From the NCBI GenBank assembly GCA_951813255.1, contig OX638353.1, positions 1,798,001 to 1,862,000 on the forward strand: 64,000 nucleotides of DNA, written 5' to 3'. The translations under genes were made by a program, and so were the position numbers. Of the stretch, positions 44,929-53,463 are shown piece after piece (position 1 is the stretch's first letter; each line of letters opens with the position of its first letter). Under the pieces are notes generated by a model that was not told the origin of the DNA, made no database searches, and was given only the letters and a program-made list of their open reading frames with translations. Origin of the DNA: an uncultured Dehalococcoidia bacterium. Its GTDB lineage: Bacteria > Chloroflexota > Dehalococcoidia > Lucifugimonadales > JAAXIE01.

Positions 44929-45863
44929 TAGGCGCCTCCTTCCTGGCTGCCAGTGACTTCGAGGAAGTACTCCTCTAGTGTCGCTTGCACAGGGGCCATC
45001 TCGGTGACGAATACCTCTACCCGGCTCAGGGCCGCAGTCAGTTCACCCGACCGCGCCACCGGAGCCGCTACCAGCAGGGCCCCATCCTCCGCAGCGGACA
45101 CATCCTCCACCCACTCCAGAGCCGCAAGTACGTCGTGGGCTTTGGCGTCGTCTGTACTCCTCACGCGTACCTGTTCTCGCCCCCGGGAACGTACCAACTC
45201 GGCGACCGCCCCTTGGGCAATCAACCGCCCCTTGCCCAAAATCGTAACGCTGTCGCAGACCTGCTCGACCTCGTGCAACAGGTGGCTGGAGAGCAGCACA
45301 GTCCGCCTTCCATCGGCGAGGCTGCGGATCAACTCACGCACCTCGATCATGCCCTCCGGGTCCAAGCCGTTGGTGGGCTCATCCAAGCACACTAGGTCCG
45401 GGTCGCCCAGCAGCGCGTATGCGATTCCCAGCCGCTGCTTCATGCCCAGAGAGTATGTACGAAAGCGGTCATCGCCTCGGCCACCCAAGCCTACCCTCTC
45501 CAGCAGGTCATTCACCTCATCGGCTGAACCACGACCGGAGATTAGCTGGAAATAGGCCAGGTTTCCCCGACCCGACAGGTAGGGGTAGAAGGCTGGAGTC
45601 TCGATAATAGCCCCGATGCGTTGCAGCGATTCCTCGTGCCATGTCGTAGAGCCGAACAGGCTGAAAGTCCCCGCCGTCGGCTTCAATAGCCCGAGGAGCA
45701 TACCCATCGTCGTCGTCTTGCCCGAGCCGTTTGGTCCGAGCAGCCCATACACACGTCCCCGGCGCACCTCCATGGAGAGATTGTCCACTGCCACGTTTTT
45801 GCCGAACCGCTTCGTCAGTCCATTGGTCTGAATTACCAAGTCGTTTTCATGGCTAACCGCCAC
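44928..45863 (-). CDS. ABC transporter ATP-binding protein (drug/lantibiotic export type)
   Basis: The ATPase has Walker A GPNGSGKTT, the LYLSG-like YPYLSGRGNL, signature YSLGMKQRLG and Walker B LVCLDEPTNGLDPEG. The GTG at 45863 is chosen because AGAGGTGA lies just upstream; an ATG at 45917 would add 18 unrelated residues. C-terminal accessory residues (about 230-300) are typical of CcmA/BcrA-type exporters. Substrate unknown. Confidence 0.92.
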   Translation of the reverse strand: MAVSHENDLVIQTNGLTKRFGKNVAVDNLSMEVRRGRVYGLLGPNGSGKTTTMGMLLGLLKPTAGTFSLFGSTTWHEESLQRIGAIIETPAFYPYLSGRGNLAYFQLISGRGSADEVNDLLERVGLGGRGDDRFRTYSLGMKQRLGIAYALLGDPDLVCLDEPTNGLDPEGMIEVRELIRSLADGRRTVLLSSHLLHEVEQVCDSVTILGKGRLIAQGAVAELVRSRGREQVRVRSTDDAKAHDVLAALEWVEDVSAAEDGALLVAAPVARSGELTAALSRVEVFVTEMAPVQATLEEYFLEVTGSQEGGA

Positions 45864-46073
45864 GTCGTCACCTCTCGTATATTGATCATGGGCAGTTGTT
45901 GGGTCCCAACTCCCCATCTATGGGCCACAAGCAGCCGGAACATCGGAAGACGAAACCGCATTCGATGCTGGGTTGGCACACCAGCGCACCAGGCCATAAC
46001 CAATCTGTCAAACGGCACCAGCCCGCACTACCCGCAGCACCATGCGGACCATGCCGTCCCCGCAACTTGTTTC

Positions 46074-48725
46074 CTAAACTTCCCGGCCCTCGTGGTCCAC
46101 ATGCCGCACCGGCATCCCCAGTTCGGTTAGCGAGGGCCCGATGCTCTCTCCGTCGCCCACCACCAGCACCATGGGTTGCTCCGCAATGTGGTCCTGCACC
46201 ACCCGGCGCACATCGTCCAGCGTCACCGCATCCACCTGCGGAATGTAACTGCGGTGGTAGTCCAGCGGCAGGTCGAAGACCACGATCTGCGCCAGCTGTT
46301 GCAGAACCTGCAAACCCGACTCGAAGTGCGATGGGTACTGGCGCACCAAGGCCGACTTGGCAGTGTCGAACTCTTCCGCGCTGACCGGCCTGCTTCCCCG
46401 CACCTCCGCGAACTCCTTCAGCGTTTCCGACACCGCAGGCCCGGTGACCTCGGTCTGCACGCTCCCCCCTGCAATGAACCGCGACGAAGGCCTTTGCCAT
46501 TCAAATGAGGAACGGTACCCGTAGCTGTAACCCTTGTCCTGGCGTAGGTTGCGGTTGAGGCGCGCAGTGAATTGGCCACCGAACAGGTGGTTGAACACAC
46601 CCAGCGGGAAATAGTCCGGATGATACCGGTCCACGCCGAGCGACCCGGCCCGGATGACCGACTGCGCAGCCCCCGGCTTGTCCAGAATGTACAGCGTCCC
46701 AGCCTCGCCAGCCTGCATCGCCCCGTTGCCGTTGGCACCCGCAGGCGACCGCCCGTCCCGCCACCCGCCGAAATGTTCCTCAGCTAGACGTACCGCCTCA
46801 TCCATGGAAACGTCACCCACGACCGCCAGGGTCGCGTTTCCCGGCCCATAGCAGCCACTGTAGTGCTGCTCGAGTCGGTCTCTCATGAGCCCTTGGAACA
46901 GGCCCTCGTTTCCTTCGATGGGATGCCCGTATGCACTGCCTACTCCGTGAAGCAGGACCGGCATCACCAAGTCTGCCAGCGCCGTCGGATTGTCCCGGTG
47001 ACGCCGGATCGACGTCTGACGCTCATTCCTCACCCGCGCCAATTCCTCCCCAGGGAACGTCGGGCGTTGCAGCAGGTCGGCCACCAGTTCCAAGGCCCTC
47101 GGGAACTCCCGCGTCAGCGCCTCGCTTCCGACCAGCGTATATTCCCGCCCCGTCGAAGCGAGGAGATGGCTGCCGAAATACTCGAACTCATCAGCTATCT
47201 GGGTGCTGGAGCGGGTGGTCGTGCCCTCCTGCAACATGGCTGTGGTCAGGCTGCTGATGCCTCCCAGCGAGTCAGGGTCCCCAGCAGCGCCGGTGCTGAA
47301 AATCACCCCAAAGGCCACCATGGGCACGTCCCGCTTCTCCACCACCAGCAGTTGCAGGCCGTTGGACAGGGCATGTCGCTGGGGTAGCGGTGCCTGGAAC
47401 GACCCCGGCTTGGCCGGTGCCGGCTGCACCGTGCGGTCGATGACCGGTGCGCTGTGTGCCAGCTTGGGCTCCGGCAGCACCTGCAGGCGCACCACCCGGT
47501 CCCCGGCATATTGCCGGGCCACACGGCTCACATCCTCCGGCTGGACGGCAAGGAACCGCTCCATGTCCCGGTTCGCCAAGTCCGGGTCTCCTGCAAACGT
47601 ATTGAAAGCATTGAGCCGGTTCGCCTTGCCCCCGAAGCCGCCCACCGTGGCTAGCTGGCGCACATGCGACCACTCAATCCGGTTCTTGGCCTTTGCCATC
47701 TCGTCAGCGGTGGGGGGTTCGTGCTTCAGGCGCTCCAACTCCTCCCGTACCACTGCCTCCAGCTCTTCCGTGCTGTGCCCCTCAGCCGCCGTCACCTCGA
47801 CGCTGAAATCGCCCGCCTGTTCCGCCGAGTCGTTGTAAACGCCTACACCCTGGGCGATCTGCTTGTTGTGTACCAGCGTCCTGTGCAGCCATGAGCTCTT
47901 GCCGTCCCCCAAAATGTCAGCCAGCACCGCCAGCGCAGGCTCGTCCCCGTGGAACCGGGCCACCGCAGGCCACGCCAGATACAGCCTCGGCACCAGCACC
48001 TTGTCGTGCAGAGTTATGTGCACGGGCCCCCCCAGCGCGGATTCTGCCCGGTTGGTACGGACCAGACTCTCACCCGGCTCCAAGTCCCCGAAGTACCGCT
48101 CCACCATCTGCAGAGTCTGCTCCGTATCGATATCTCCTGCCACGGAGAGGCTGGCGTTGGAAGGGGTGTAGAAGCGCTTGAAGAAGGCATGGGCATCCTC
48201 TACCGTGGCGATGTCCAAATCCTCGTGGTAGCCGATCGTAGGCCAATGGTAAGTGTGGGGCAAAGGATACAGCGCCTCCTGGATGCGCATCCCAGCCATG
48301 CCATATGGCCGGTTCTCGTAGCTCTGGCGGCGCTCGTTCTTCACCACGTCCCTCTGGATATCGAACCGCTTCTGGTCCAAAGCATCAAGCAGGAAGCCCA
48401 TCCTGTCCGACTCCAGCCACAGTGCCAGCTCCATATACTCCACTGGGACGTTCTCCCAGTAGTTGGTGCGGTCCAGATTCGTGGACCCATTGAGGTTGGC
48501 TCCCACCTGCATCAGGGGCTCAAAGTAACTCTGGTCATGGTGCTTGGAGCCCTCGAACATCAGGTGCTCGAAGAGATGGGCATAACCCGTCTTGCCCGGC
48601 ACCTCATCCTTGGAGCCAACGTGGTACCAGACATTCACGGCCACTACAGGCAGAGAGTGGTCCTCGTGGAGGATGACGTCCAAGCCGTTGGACAGTCGCG
48701 TTTTTTCGAAGCTGATGGTCTGCAT
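46074..48725 (-). CDS. M16-family zinc peptidase, two-domain
   Basis: The 884-residue protein contains two M16 halves. The N-terminal half carries the inverted zinc motif HLFEH (H-x2-E-H) in GYAHLFEHLMFEGS; the second half (from about residue 445, PLPQRHALSNGLQLLVVEKRD) lacks it, as in non-catalytic partners. The whole thus acts as one fused pitrilysin-like unit. The ATG at 48725 follows CAGGAG with a fitting gap; the longer frame to 48761 is rejected. No signal peptide is seen. Members degrade short peptides. Confidence 0.94.
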   Translation of the reverse strand: MQTISFEKTRLSNGLDVILHEDHSLPVVAVNVWYHVGSKDEVPGKTGYAHLFEHLMFEGSKHHDQSYFEPLMQVGANLNGSTNLDRTNYWENVPVEYMELALWLESDRMGFLLDALDQKRFDIQRDVVKNERRQSYENRPYGMAGMRIQEALYPLPHTYHWPTIGYHEDLDIATVEDAHAFFKRFYTPSNASLSVAGDIDTEQTLQMVERYFGDLEPGESLVRTNRAESALGGPVHITLHDKVLVPRLYLAWPAVARFHGDEPALAVLADILGDGKSSWLHRTLVHNKQIAQGVGVYNDSAEQAGDFSVEVTAAEGHSTEELEAVVREELERLKHEPPTADEMAKAKNRIEWSHVRQLATVGGFGGKANRLNAFNTFAGDPDLANRDMERFLAVQPEDVSRVARQYAGDRVVRLQVLPEPKLAHSAPVIDRTVQPAPAKPGSFQAPLPQRHALSNGLQLLVVEKRDVPMVAFGVIFSTGAAGDPDSLGGISSLTTAMLQEGTTTRSSTQIADEFEYFGSHLLASTGREYTLVGSEALTREFPRALELVADLLQRPTFPGEELARVRNERQTSIRRHRDNPTALADLVMPVLLHGVGSAYGHPIEGNEGLFQGLMRDRLEQHYSGCYGPGNATLAVVGDVSMDEAVRLAEEHFGGWRDGRSPAGANGNGAMQAGEAGTLYILDKPGAAQSVIRAGSLGVDRYHPDYFPLGVFNHLFGGQFTARLNRNLRQDKGYSYGYRSSFEWQRPSSRFIAGGSVQTEVTGPAVSETLKEFAEVRGSRPVSAEEFDTAKSALVRQYPSHFESGLQVLQQLAQIVVFDLPLDYHRSYIPQVDAVTLDDVRRVVQDHIAEQPMVLVVGDGESIGPSLTELGMPVRHVDHEGREV

Positions 48726-48861
48726 GCAAGACTCCTGGGTCGAAATCTTCCGGGGCCTCAATGTCTATATTACTCTTGTTAGTATTCCCTTATCAGGGCC
48801 TCTCGAGGCTGGATATTTCACAGTGTCCCCCGCCGATATCTCTCCTCTGCCCATTTTCCCC

Positions 48862-48889
48862 TTGCCGAAATCTAGAACAGATGTATCAT
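48862..48889 (+). promoter_or_regulatory. Possible sigma-70 promoter upstream of the amidohydrolase
   Basis: TTGCCG at 48862-48867 and TATCAT at 48884-48889 have 16-nt spacing. The -10 box is good and the -35 box moderate. Confidence 0.3.
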
Positions 48890-48929
48890 ATCACTAATGG
48901 ACTCTGATCAGCAACCCCCCAAGCAGTCT

Positions 48930-48990
48930 CAGCTACGCCCCATCGAGGAATGGGAACAATAACAAATTCCAGCTACGGCAATGTTCCCAC
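48930..48990. repeat. Two CAGCTAC motif copies and an inverted repeat
   Basis: CAGCTACGCCCC starts at 48930 and CAGCTACGGCAATGTTCCC at 48970. GGGAACA at 48952-48958 pairs with TGTTCCC at 48982-48988. The second copy matches the motif family found in other gaps of this window. Confidence 0.6.
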
Positions 48991-49087
48991 CCCTACCCCC
49001 CAACCCAGCCCTGTTGACGGGGTACCCCCATCCGTCTAACTTACCCCCAAACACCCCACTCCACGACTCTCCGAAGAAAGGGACGCC

Positions 49088-50185
49088 ATGCCCATCATAG
49101 ACTCGGACACCCACGTGGATGAGACCGACGAAACCTGGGAATACCTAGCCGACTGCGACCAGCAGTACCGGCCCGTCACCGTGAACCAGGACATCCCCGG
49201 TGACCCCTCAGGCAGCTCCCAAAGCACCCCTCGTGGCTACAACCGCTACTGGCTCATCGACGGCAAGTTGCGCCTGCGCCGCATCCGCGATGACATACGC
49301 ACCAGCACCATACAGGCCCAGCGCGAACTCACCGACGTCCCCGCCCGCCTGCGCCACATGGACCAACTGGGCGTCGACATCCAGGTGATGTACCCCACCC
49401 TCTTCCTCACCCAGGTAAGCGGTCGCCCCGAAGTCGAGCTTGCCCTGTGCAAAGCCTACAACCGCTGGATGGCCAGCAAATGGGCCCAGTCCGACGGTCG
49501 CCTCCGCTGGGTCGCTCCCCTCCCCCTGCTCACCATGAGAGAAGCATTGGACGAGATGGCCTTCGCCAAAGAACACGGAGCCTGCGGCGTCCTGAGGAAA
49601 GGCCGGGAATGTGGCGGCCGCCCAGCAGGAGACCCCTACTTCCTACCCCTCTATCAGGAAGCAGGCAAGCTCGACATCCCCATCTGCTTCCACCTAGGCA
49701 GTGGCGACCCCGACCTTCCTGACGCCGTCCGTGGCATGGGCATCCTGGAGATGATCCTGCCAGTCGTCGATGCCTTCCACTCGCTCCTTACCTTCAACAT
49801 CCCCACCCAGGTCCAAGACGTCCGCTTCGGCTTCATCGAGACCACCGCCTCGTGGGTCCCCTACATGGTCACCGAACTCAACCGCACCCACGGCCGGATG
49901 GCTTGGATGCGCAGCTTCGACCTCCGCCAGGACATCCTCGCCGAGAACCGCCTCTACGTGAGCTGCGACAACTTCGACGACATGAGCCACATCATGGGCC
50001 TCACCGGCGACGACAACTTCGTCATCGGCTCCGACTACGGCCACGCCGACATGTCCGCCGAGATCGACGCCCTAGCCATCCTCCAACGCAAAGGCCAGGA
50101 GGGCGAACTGAACAAGGCGTCCGTAGCCAAGATTCTGGACAACAACGCCCGCACGTTGTATGGCATTAAGGACACGCAACTATGA
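49088..50185 (+). CDS. Amidohydrolase-2 family metal-dependent hydrolase
   Basis: The 365-residue protein begins IIDSDTHVDE, where a D-x-H replaces the usual H-x-H. It continues with ELTDVPARLRHMDQLGVDIQVMYPT, the metal-site ICFHLGSGD, and the late FVIGSDYGHAD with the catalytic Asp. It fits the TIM-barrel decarboxylase/hydrolase family (ACMSD-like). The start follows GGGA. The stop overlaps the next ATG by 4 nt. Confidence 0.9.
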   Translation: MPIIDSDTHVDETDETWEYLADCDQQYRPVTVNQDIPGDPSGSSQSTPRGYNRYWLIDGKLRLRRIRDDIRTSTIQAQRELTDVPARLRHMDQLGVDIQVMYPTLFLTQVSGRPEVELALCKAYNRWMASKWAQSDGRLRWVAPLPLLTMREALDEMAFAKEHGACGVLRKGRECGGRPAGDPYFLPLYQEAGKLDIPICFHLGSGDPDLPDAVRGMGILEMILPVVDAFHSLLTFNIPTQVQDVRFGFIETTASWVPYMVTELNRTHGRMAWMRSFDLRQDILAENRLYVSCDNFDDMSHIMGLTGDDNFVIGSDYGHADMSAEIDALAILQRKGQEGELNKASVAKILDNNARTLYGIKDTQL

Positions 50186-50601
50186 ACGATACCGATGCCC
50201 CAGACATCATGGAACTCATAGCCAACGCCCCTTGGCACGAAGCGGTCACCTACCGCGACACATGGCCCCACGAATACGTCGTAATCCAGAAGGACGCCCA
50301 GCAGGAACTACTAGCCACCTTCTGCGACCGCATCCTCCGCGGCGAAGGCGTCGAATGCCACTTCTTCCACCAGACCCGCCCATATCTGTTCCTGGGAGGC
50401 TACAAGTATTGGGTAATGGACGAGGTGGAGGGGATAAACCCCCAGTCCTACGACAGCGTCCTCAACCGCGCCCCGCTCTACCGCGACCGCCGCGACTTCG
50501 CTATCAAACCGGGCGACTCCGGCAATCCGCAGAACTATCCGGCTTCACCCCACATCACCCAGCCTAGTTCGCAGGCAGAGAAGGAAACCCCTCATGGCTG
50601 A
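50182..50601 (+). CDS. Conserved hypothetical protein
   Basis: The 139-residue protein contains the phrases WHEAVTYRDTWPHEYVVIQKD, QQELLATFCDRILRGEGVEC, YLFLGGYKYWVMD and LYRDRRDFAIKPGDSG. It looks like a family of unknown proteins seen in Chloroflexota and Archaea. No known fold motif is visible. It is translationally coupled (ATGA) to the amidohydrolase and overlaps the next gene by 8 nt. Confidence 0.8.
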   Translation: MNDTDAPDIMELIANAPWHEAVTYRDTWPHEYVVIQKDAQQELLATFCDRILRGEGVECHFFHQTRPYLFLGGYKYWVMDEVEGINPQSYDSVLNRAPLYRDRRDFAIKPGDSGNPQNYPASPHITQPSSQAEKETPHG

Positions 50602-51628
50602 CGATTCCACTCTCATGGCTTATCTCATCCCAAGGCTCACCATCCAGGTTGAGAATGCTGCGACTGACGCTCTGGCCTACATACTCAATAAGTCCAGCGG
50701 GTCGATGCAGGCGTTGAACAATCTTCTCGGCGAAGGTGGGGCTGCCGTTAGACCTATTGCTAGGGTGGAAACCCAAGTGACCTACGAAGACGGTTCTCGC
50801 CCTGACATGGCTGGCTATGACGCGAACAACATGGCGCGCTTGCTCGTAGAAGTGAAATTCTGGGCCGCCTTGCTGGAAGACCAAGCAGGTGCCTATGCCC
50901 AAAAGTTGGAGCAATCAGGTCCGGCAGTGCTTCTTTTTATAGCTCCTGAAATCAGAATGCCCACCCTCTGGAATGAGATTTCGAGGCAACTCGGCAAGTA
51001 CAACGAACTCGGTCCCGCCCGCTCTGCTCCTGGAGTCCAAAGAGCCAAAATGAGTGGCTCAAAACTGGAAAAGAAAGGCGTGGAACTCGAGTTGGTCCTG
51101 GTCGGTTGGCTACGCTTGCTCGACCGGTTGGAGGCCTCCACTGCCGACGATGGTGTCCGTTCAGATATCCGGCAACTCCGAGGACTCGCCCAGGCGCAGG
51201 ACTCCCAAGCGTTCTTGCCTATTCACTCGGAAGACCTGAGTCCCAAGTTGGGACACCGCTTGGCTTGGTACAACCGGCTTGTCGACGCTGTGGTCGATTC
51301 CAGAGGTGTCGCCCAAAAATGGATGGATACCCAGAATCTGCGTGCAACGCCACAATCCTACGGCTACGGCCGGTATTTCCGCTTTTCGGGTCTTGAAGGC
51401 GATTGCTGGTTTGGAGTGAACGTTCGACGATGGGCCAACGAGGCAGACACGCCACTGTGGCTACGCCACTACGACAGCAGTCGAGCTGGAATTTGGACCC
51501 CGATCTATCCCAAGCTGGGCGCGGAGTACCCCGAAGTCTTGAACGACGTGGCTGCACAGCTAATGGCGATAGCCGAGGCTAGTCCAGGATTTCGACGGGC
51601 CGACTCCGGCATGAGAGAGGAGGGATAA
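50594..51628 (+). CDS. PD-(D/E)XK nuclease-like protein
   Basis: The 344-residue protein has a candidate PD-(D/E)XK core at about 57-105: E59, PD71 in SRPDMAG, and E86-V-K88 in LLVEVKFW, followed by a Q-containing helix (EDQAGAY). The rest (residues 170-340) has a conserved-looking GYGRYFRF and WFGVNVRRW domain, possibly a partner of DUF4268-type modules. No methyltransferase or helicase is linked. It lies 3 nt upstream of a second nuclease-like gene and overlaps the hypothetical gene. DNA cleavage is an inference from the motif. Confidence 0.75.
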   Translation: MADDSTLMAYLIPRLTIQVENAATDALAYILNKSSGSMQALNNLLGEGGAAVRPIARVETQVTYEDGSRPDMAGYDANNMARLLVEVKFWAALLEDQAGAYAQKLEQSGPAVLLFIAPEIRMPTLWNEISRQLGKYNELGPARSAPGVQRAKMSGSKLEKKGVELELVLVGWLRLLDRLEASTADDGVRSDIRQLRGLAQAQDSQAFLPIHSEDLSPKLGHRLAWYNRLVDAVVDSRGVAQKWMDTQNLRATPQSYGYGRYFRFSGLEGDCWFGVNVRRWANEADTPLWLRHYDSSRAGIWTPIYPKLGAEYPEVLNDVAAQLMAIAEASPGFRRADSGMREEG

Positions 51629-51631
51629 GTC

Positions 51632-52636
51632 ATGACCGCATTCGATGAGGGAATAAAGCAGGTGGACGTCCGTGACCTGTGGCCCAGTGAACCCTACAAA
51701 TTCACTCCGTGGCTCGCAGAAAACCTTGAGTTGCTAGGCGAGGCCGTAGGACTGAGGCTGGAGGTGGTACAACAGGAGAAGCCAATAGGCTCGATGTTTC
51801 TAGATATTCTTGCTAAAGAGGCTGGTAGCGGGACGCCGGTGGCCATCGAGAACCAGTTGGAATGGAGCGACACCGACCACATGGGCCGGTTGCTCATCTA
51901 CGCGGCGGGCTGCGAGGCCAAGGTGGTGATATGGGTCGCGACGGAGTTCATGTACGAGCACGCCCAAGTCCTTGACCAGCTAAATGAATGGGCTGGCTCC
52001 AACGCCTCCTTCTACGGCGTGAAGGTCGAGGCCATCAAGAAGGGCGATGACTCTAGCACGGAGGCAAGACTCCTTAAGGTGGTGTGGCCCGGTGGTTGGG
52101 ATAAGGCCCTTACACTCGACCCAGTACCTCCGCCTCCCCCTGAAGTCCAGCAGTGCGAAGAATTCTTCCGGCCTCTCATCGTCAAGATGCTTGGGACGGA
52201 GCCGAGATTCGCCGATTCATACGGCAACGCTTGGTGGCACCGTGATCGCTTCTTTCCTTCGGGCTTCCACAAAGACATAGGTTATGTGGCCTCCTTCCAA
52301 AGCAGGGCCGCTTGTGTCTATTTGCTTCTCAGAACGTGGTCCAGTGTTGACCTCAACAACAGCCTGTTCGATGCGTTGAAAAAGGATCAGGAGCAGTTCC
52401 AATCGGCCATTGACCCCAAAGCCAACTGGTTCTGGAACAGGCATAGCGGCCACACATTTTCCACCATCGGCATACAGACAAGCGCTTCAATAAACGACTC
52501 ACCGGACAAGTTGGAGGAGACTAGGGCCTGGATGATAGAGATGCTGCCCAAATTCAAAGAAGTCTTCGAGGAGCGGGTTGAGCGCCTTCTGGCCGAGCTA
52601 CGGACTCAGCCCGAGGACGGTGCCGACCAGCCATGA
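51632..52636 (+). CDS. DUF4268-type protein with a PD-(D/E)XK-like N-terminus
   Basis: The 334-residue protein has an N-terminal PD-(D/E)XK-like core with D58 in MFLDILAKE and E73-N-Q75 in VAIENQLEW. The phrase TDHMGRLLIYAAG and then KVVIWVATEF follow, a pattern I know from DUF4268 proteins. The EXQ in place of EXK is a family variant. The C-terminal half (about 170-320) contains SFQSRAACVYLLL and HSGHTFSTIGIQ. Its spacing of 3 nt from the preceding gene indicates a two-gene unit. Defence or DNA repair is possible. Confidence 0.8.
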   Translation: MTAFDEGIKQVDVRDLWPSEPYKFTPWLAENLELLGEAVGLRLEVVQQEKPIGSMFLDILAKEAGSGTPVAIENQLEWSDTDHMGRLLIYAAGCEAKVVIWVATEFMYEHAQVLDQLNEWAGSNASFYGVKVEAIKKGDDSSTEARLLKVVWPGGWDKALTLDPVPPPPPEVQQCEEFFRPLIVKMLGTEPRFADSYGNAWWHRDRFFPSGFHKDIGYVASFQSRAACVYLLLRTWSSVDLNNSLFDALKKDQEQFQSAIDPKANWFWNRHSGHTFSTIGIQTSASINDSPDKLEETRAWMIEMLPKFKEVFEERVERLLAELRTQPEDGADQP

Positions 52637-53463
52637 CAAAAACCGCTTGCGCCTTCCGCCCTCCATCCCCCATCATCAAATCGTCGCCCACGGCTCTCCG
52701 GCCACAGGCCAGAACCCGCAAACCACGGCGACCAGCCCCGGAAACGGCAGGAACATCATGGAACCCCAAATAGCCAAGCCCCTGCTCCCCAGCATCTTCG
52801 CGCTTTTTTGCGCTGTTTTCTCATGTTTTTTCACGCCCTCCCCCGTCGTCCCCGTGCCCAGCCTGCCCCCACGTCGACGCTCGCCAACCCACGGCCTGGA
52901 CTCGCTTGCCAGCGGTCCCTCCGCGAGATTGACGCTCCCTCGATCAACCCCGAAACGGCCATCCACACCCCTTGAACGAGACAAAACTTTCCTAGCTGAT
53001 TCAGATACAAACGTGAGACAAATGAGACGGCCCTCAGCCCTCGAAAACCCGTCCCCAGCTACGGACTTGTCCCCGTCCGACCACCCTTATGCCCTCCTTT
53101 TTCGCCCCTCCTCAGATACAAAATTGCCCCCGGTGAGACAACACTTTCCTAGCTGGTTCAGATACGGCAATGAGACAATGAGACAGTTTTCAGCTACGAA
53201 AATTTCGCCACAGCTACGATTTTGGTCTCATCAGCTACGAACATGCCCTCTCGCGCCCTGTTTTCACAGCTACGGAATGTCCCCCGAATGCGACAACCCT
53301 CGCCAAGCTGACTCAGATACAACCATGAGACAGGTGAGACCGCGCCCACCCCGCGCAGATCCTGCCCAACCTGAAAGGCTGTCATACTGCTACGAATGCG
53401 GGCAAGCAGCCACATACCCTGTTCTGACCCCCCCACAGCCAGCAAGACGAGGAGGCAACTTCC
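52637..53463. other. Intergenic repeat array, no gene supported
   Basis: About 830 bp follow the nuclease-like pair. An open frame runs through the region (about 52578-53471 on +) but has no motif, a proline/serine/arginine-rich composition and overlaps the next start, so I do not call it. The segment 52978-53405 holds nine or ten CAG(C/A)TAC copies. Confidence 0.6.
52978..53405 (+). repeat. Array of degenerate CAG(C/A)TAC intergenic elements
   Basis: Copies start at 53002, 53056, 53113, 53159, 53191, 53211, 53232, 53267 and 53314, and a truncated one at about 53385. Three longer versions (about 50 bp) with the flank GAGACAA(A/C)ACTTTCCTAGCTG before CAGATAC and GAGAC after it begin at 52978, about 53135 and about 53290. 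Their CAGATAC cores are 157 and 155 bp apart. Copies end either in TGAGAC or in TGTCCC-like triplets. Confidence 0.75.

Larger units (their letters stand above)
48726..49087. other. Divergent intergenic region with repeat motifs
   Basis: About 360 bp separate the M16 peptidase (-) from the amidohydrolase (+). It has a possible plus-strand promoter at 48862-48889 and two copies of the CAGCTAC motif. No gene is seen. Confidence 0.5.

Noticed and set aside
52978..53340. CRISPR array
   Set aside because: Copies vary in length and sequence, spacing ranges from about 20 to 57 bp, and there are no cas genes in the window.
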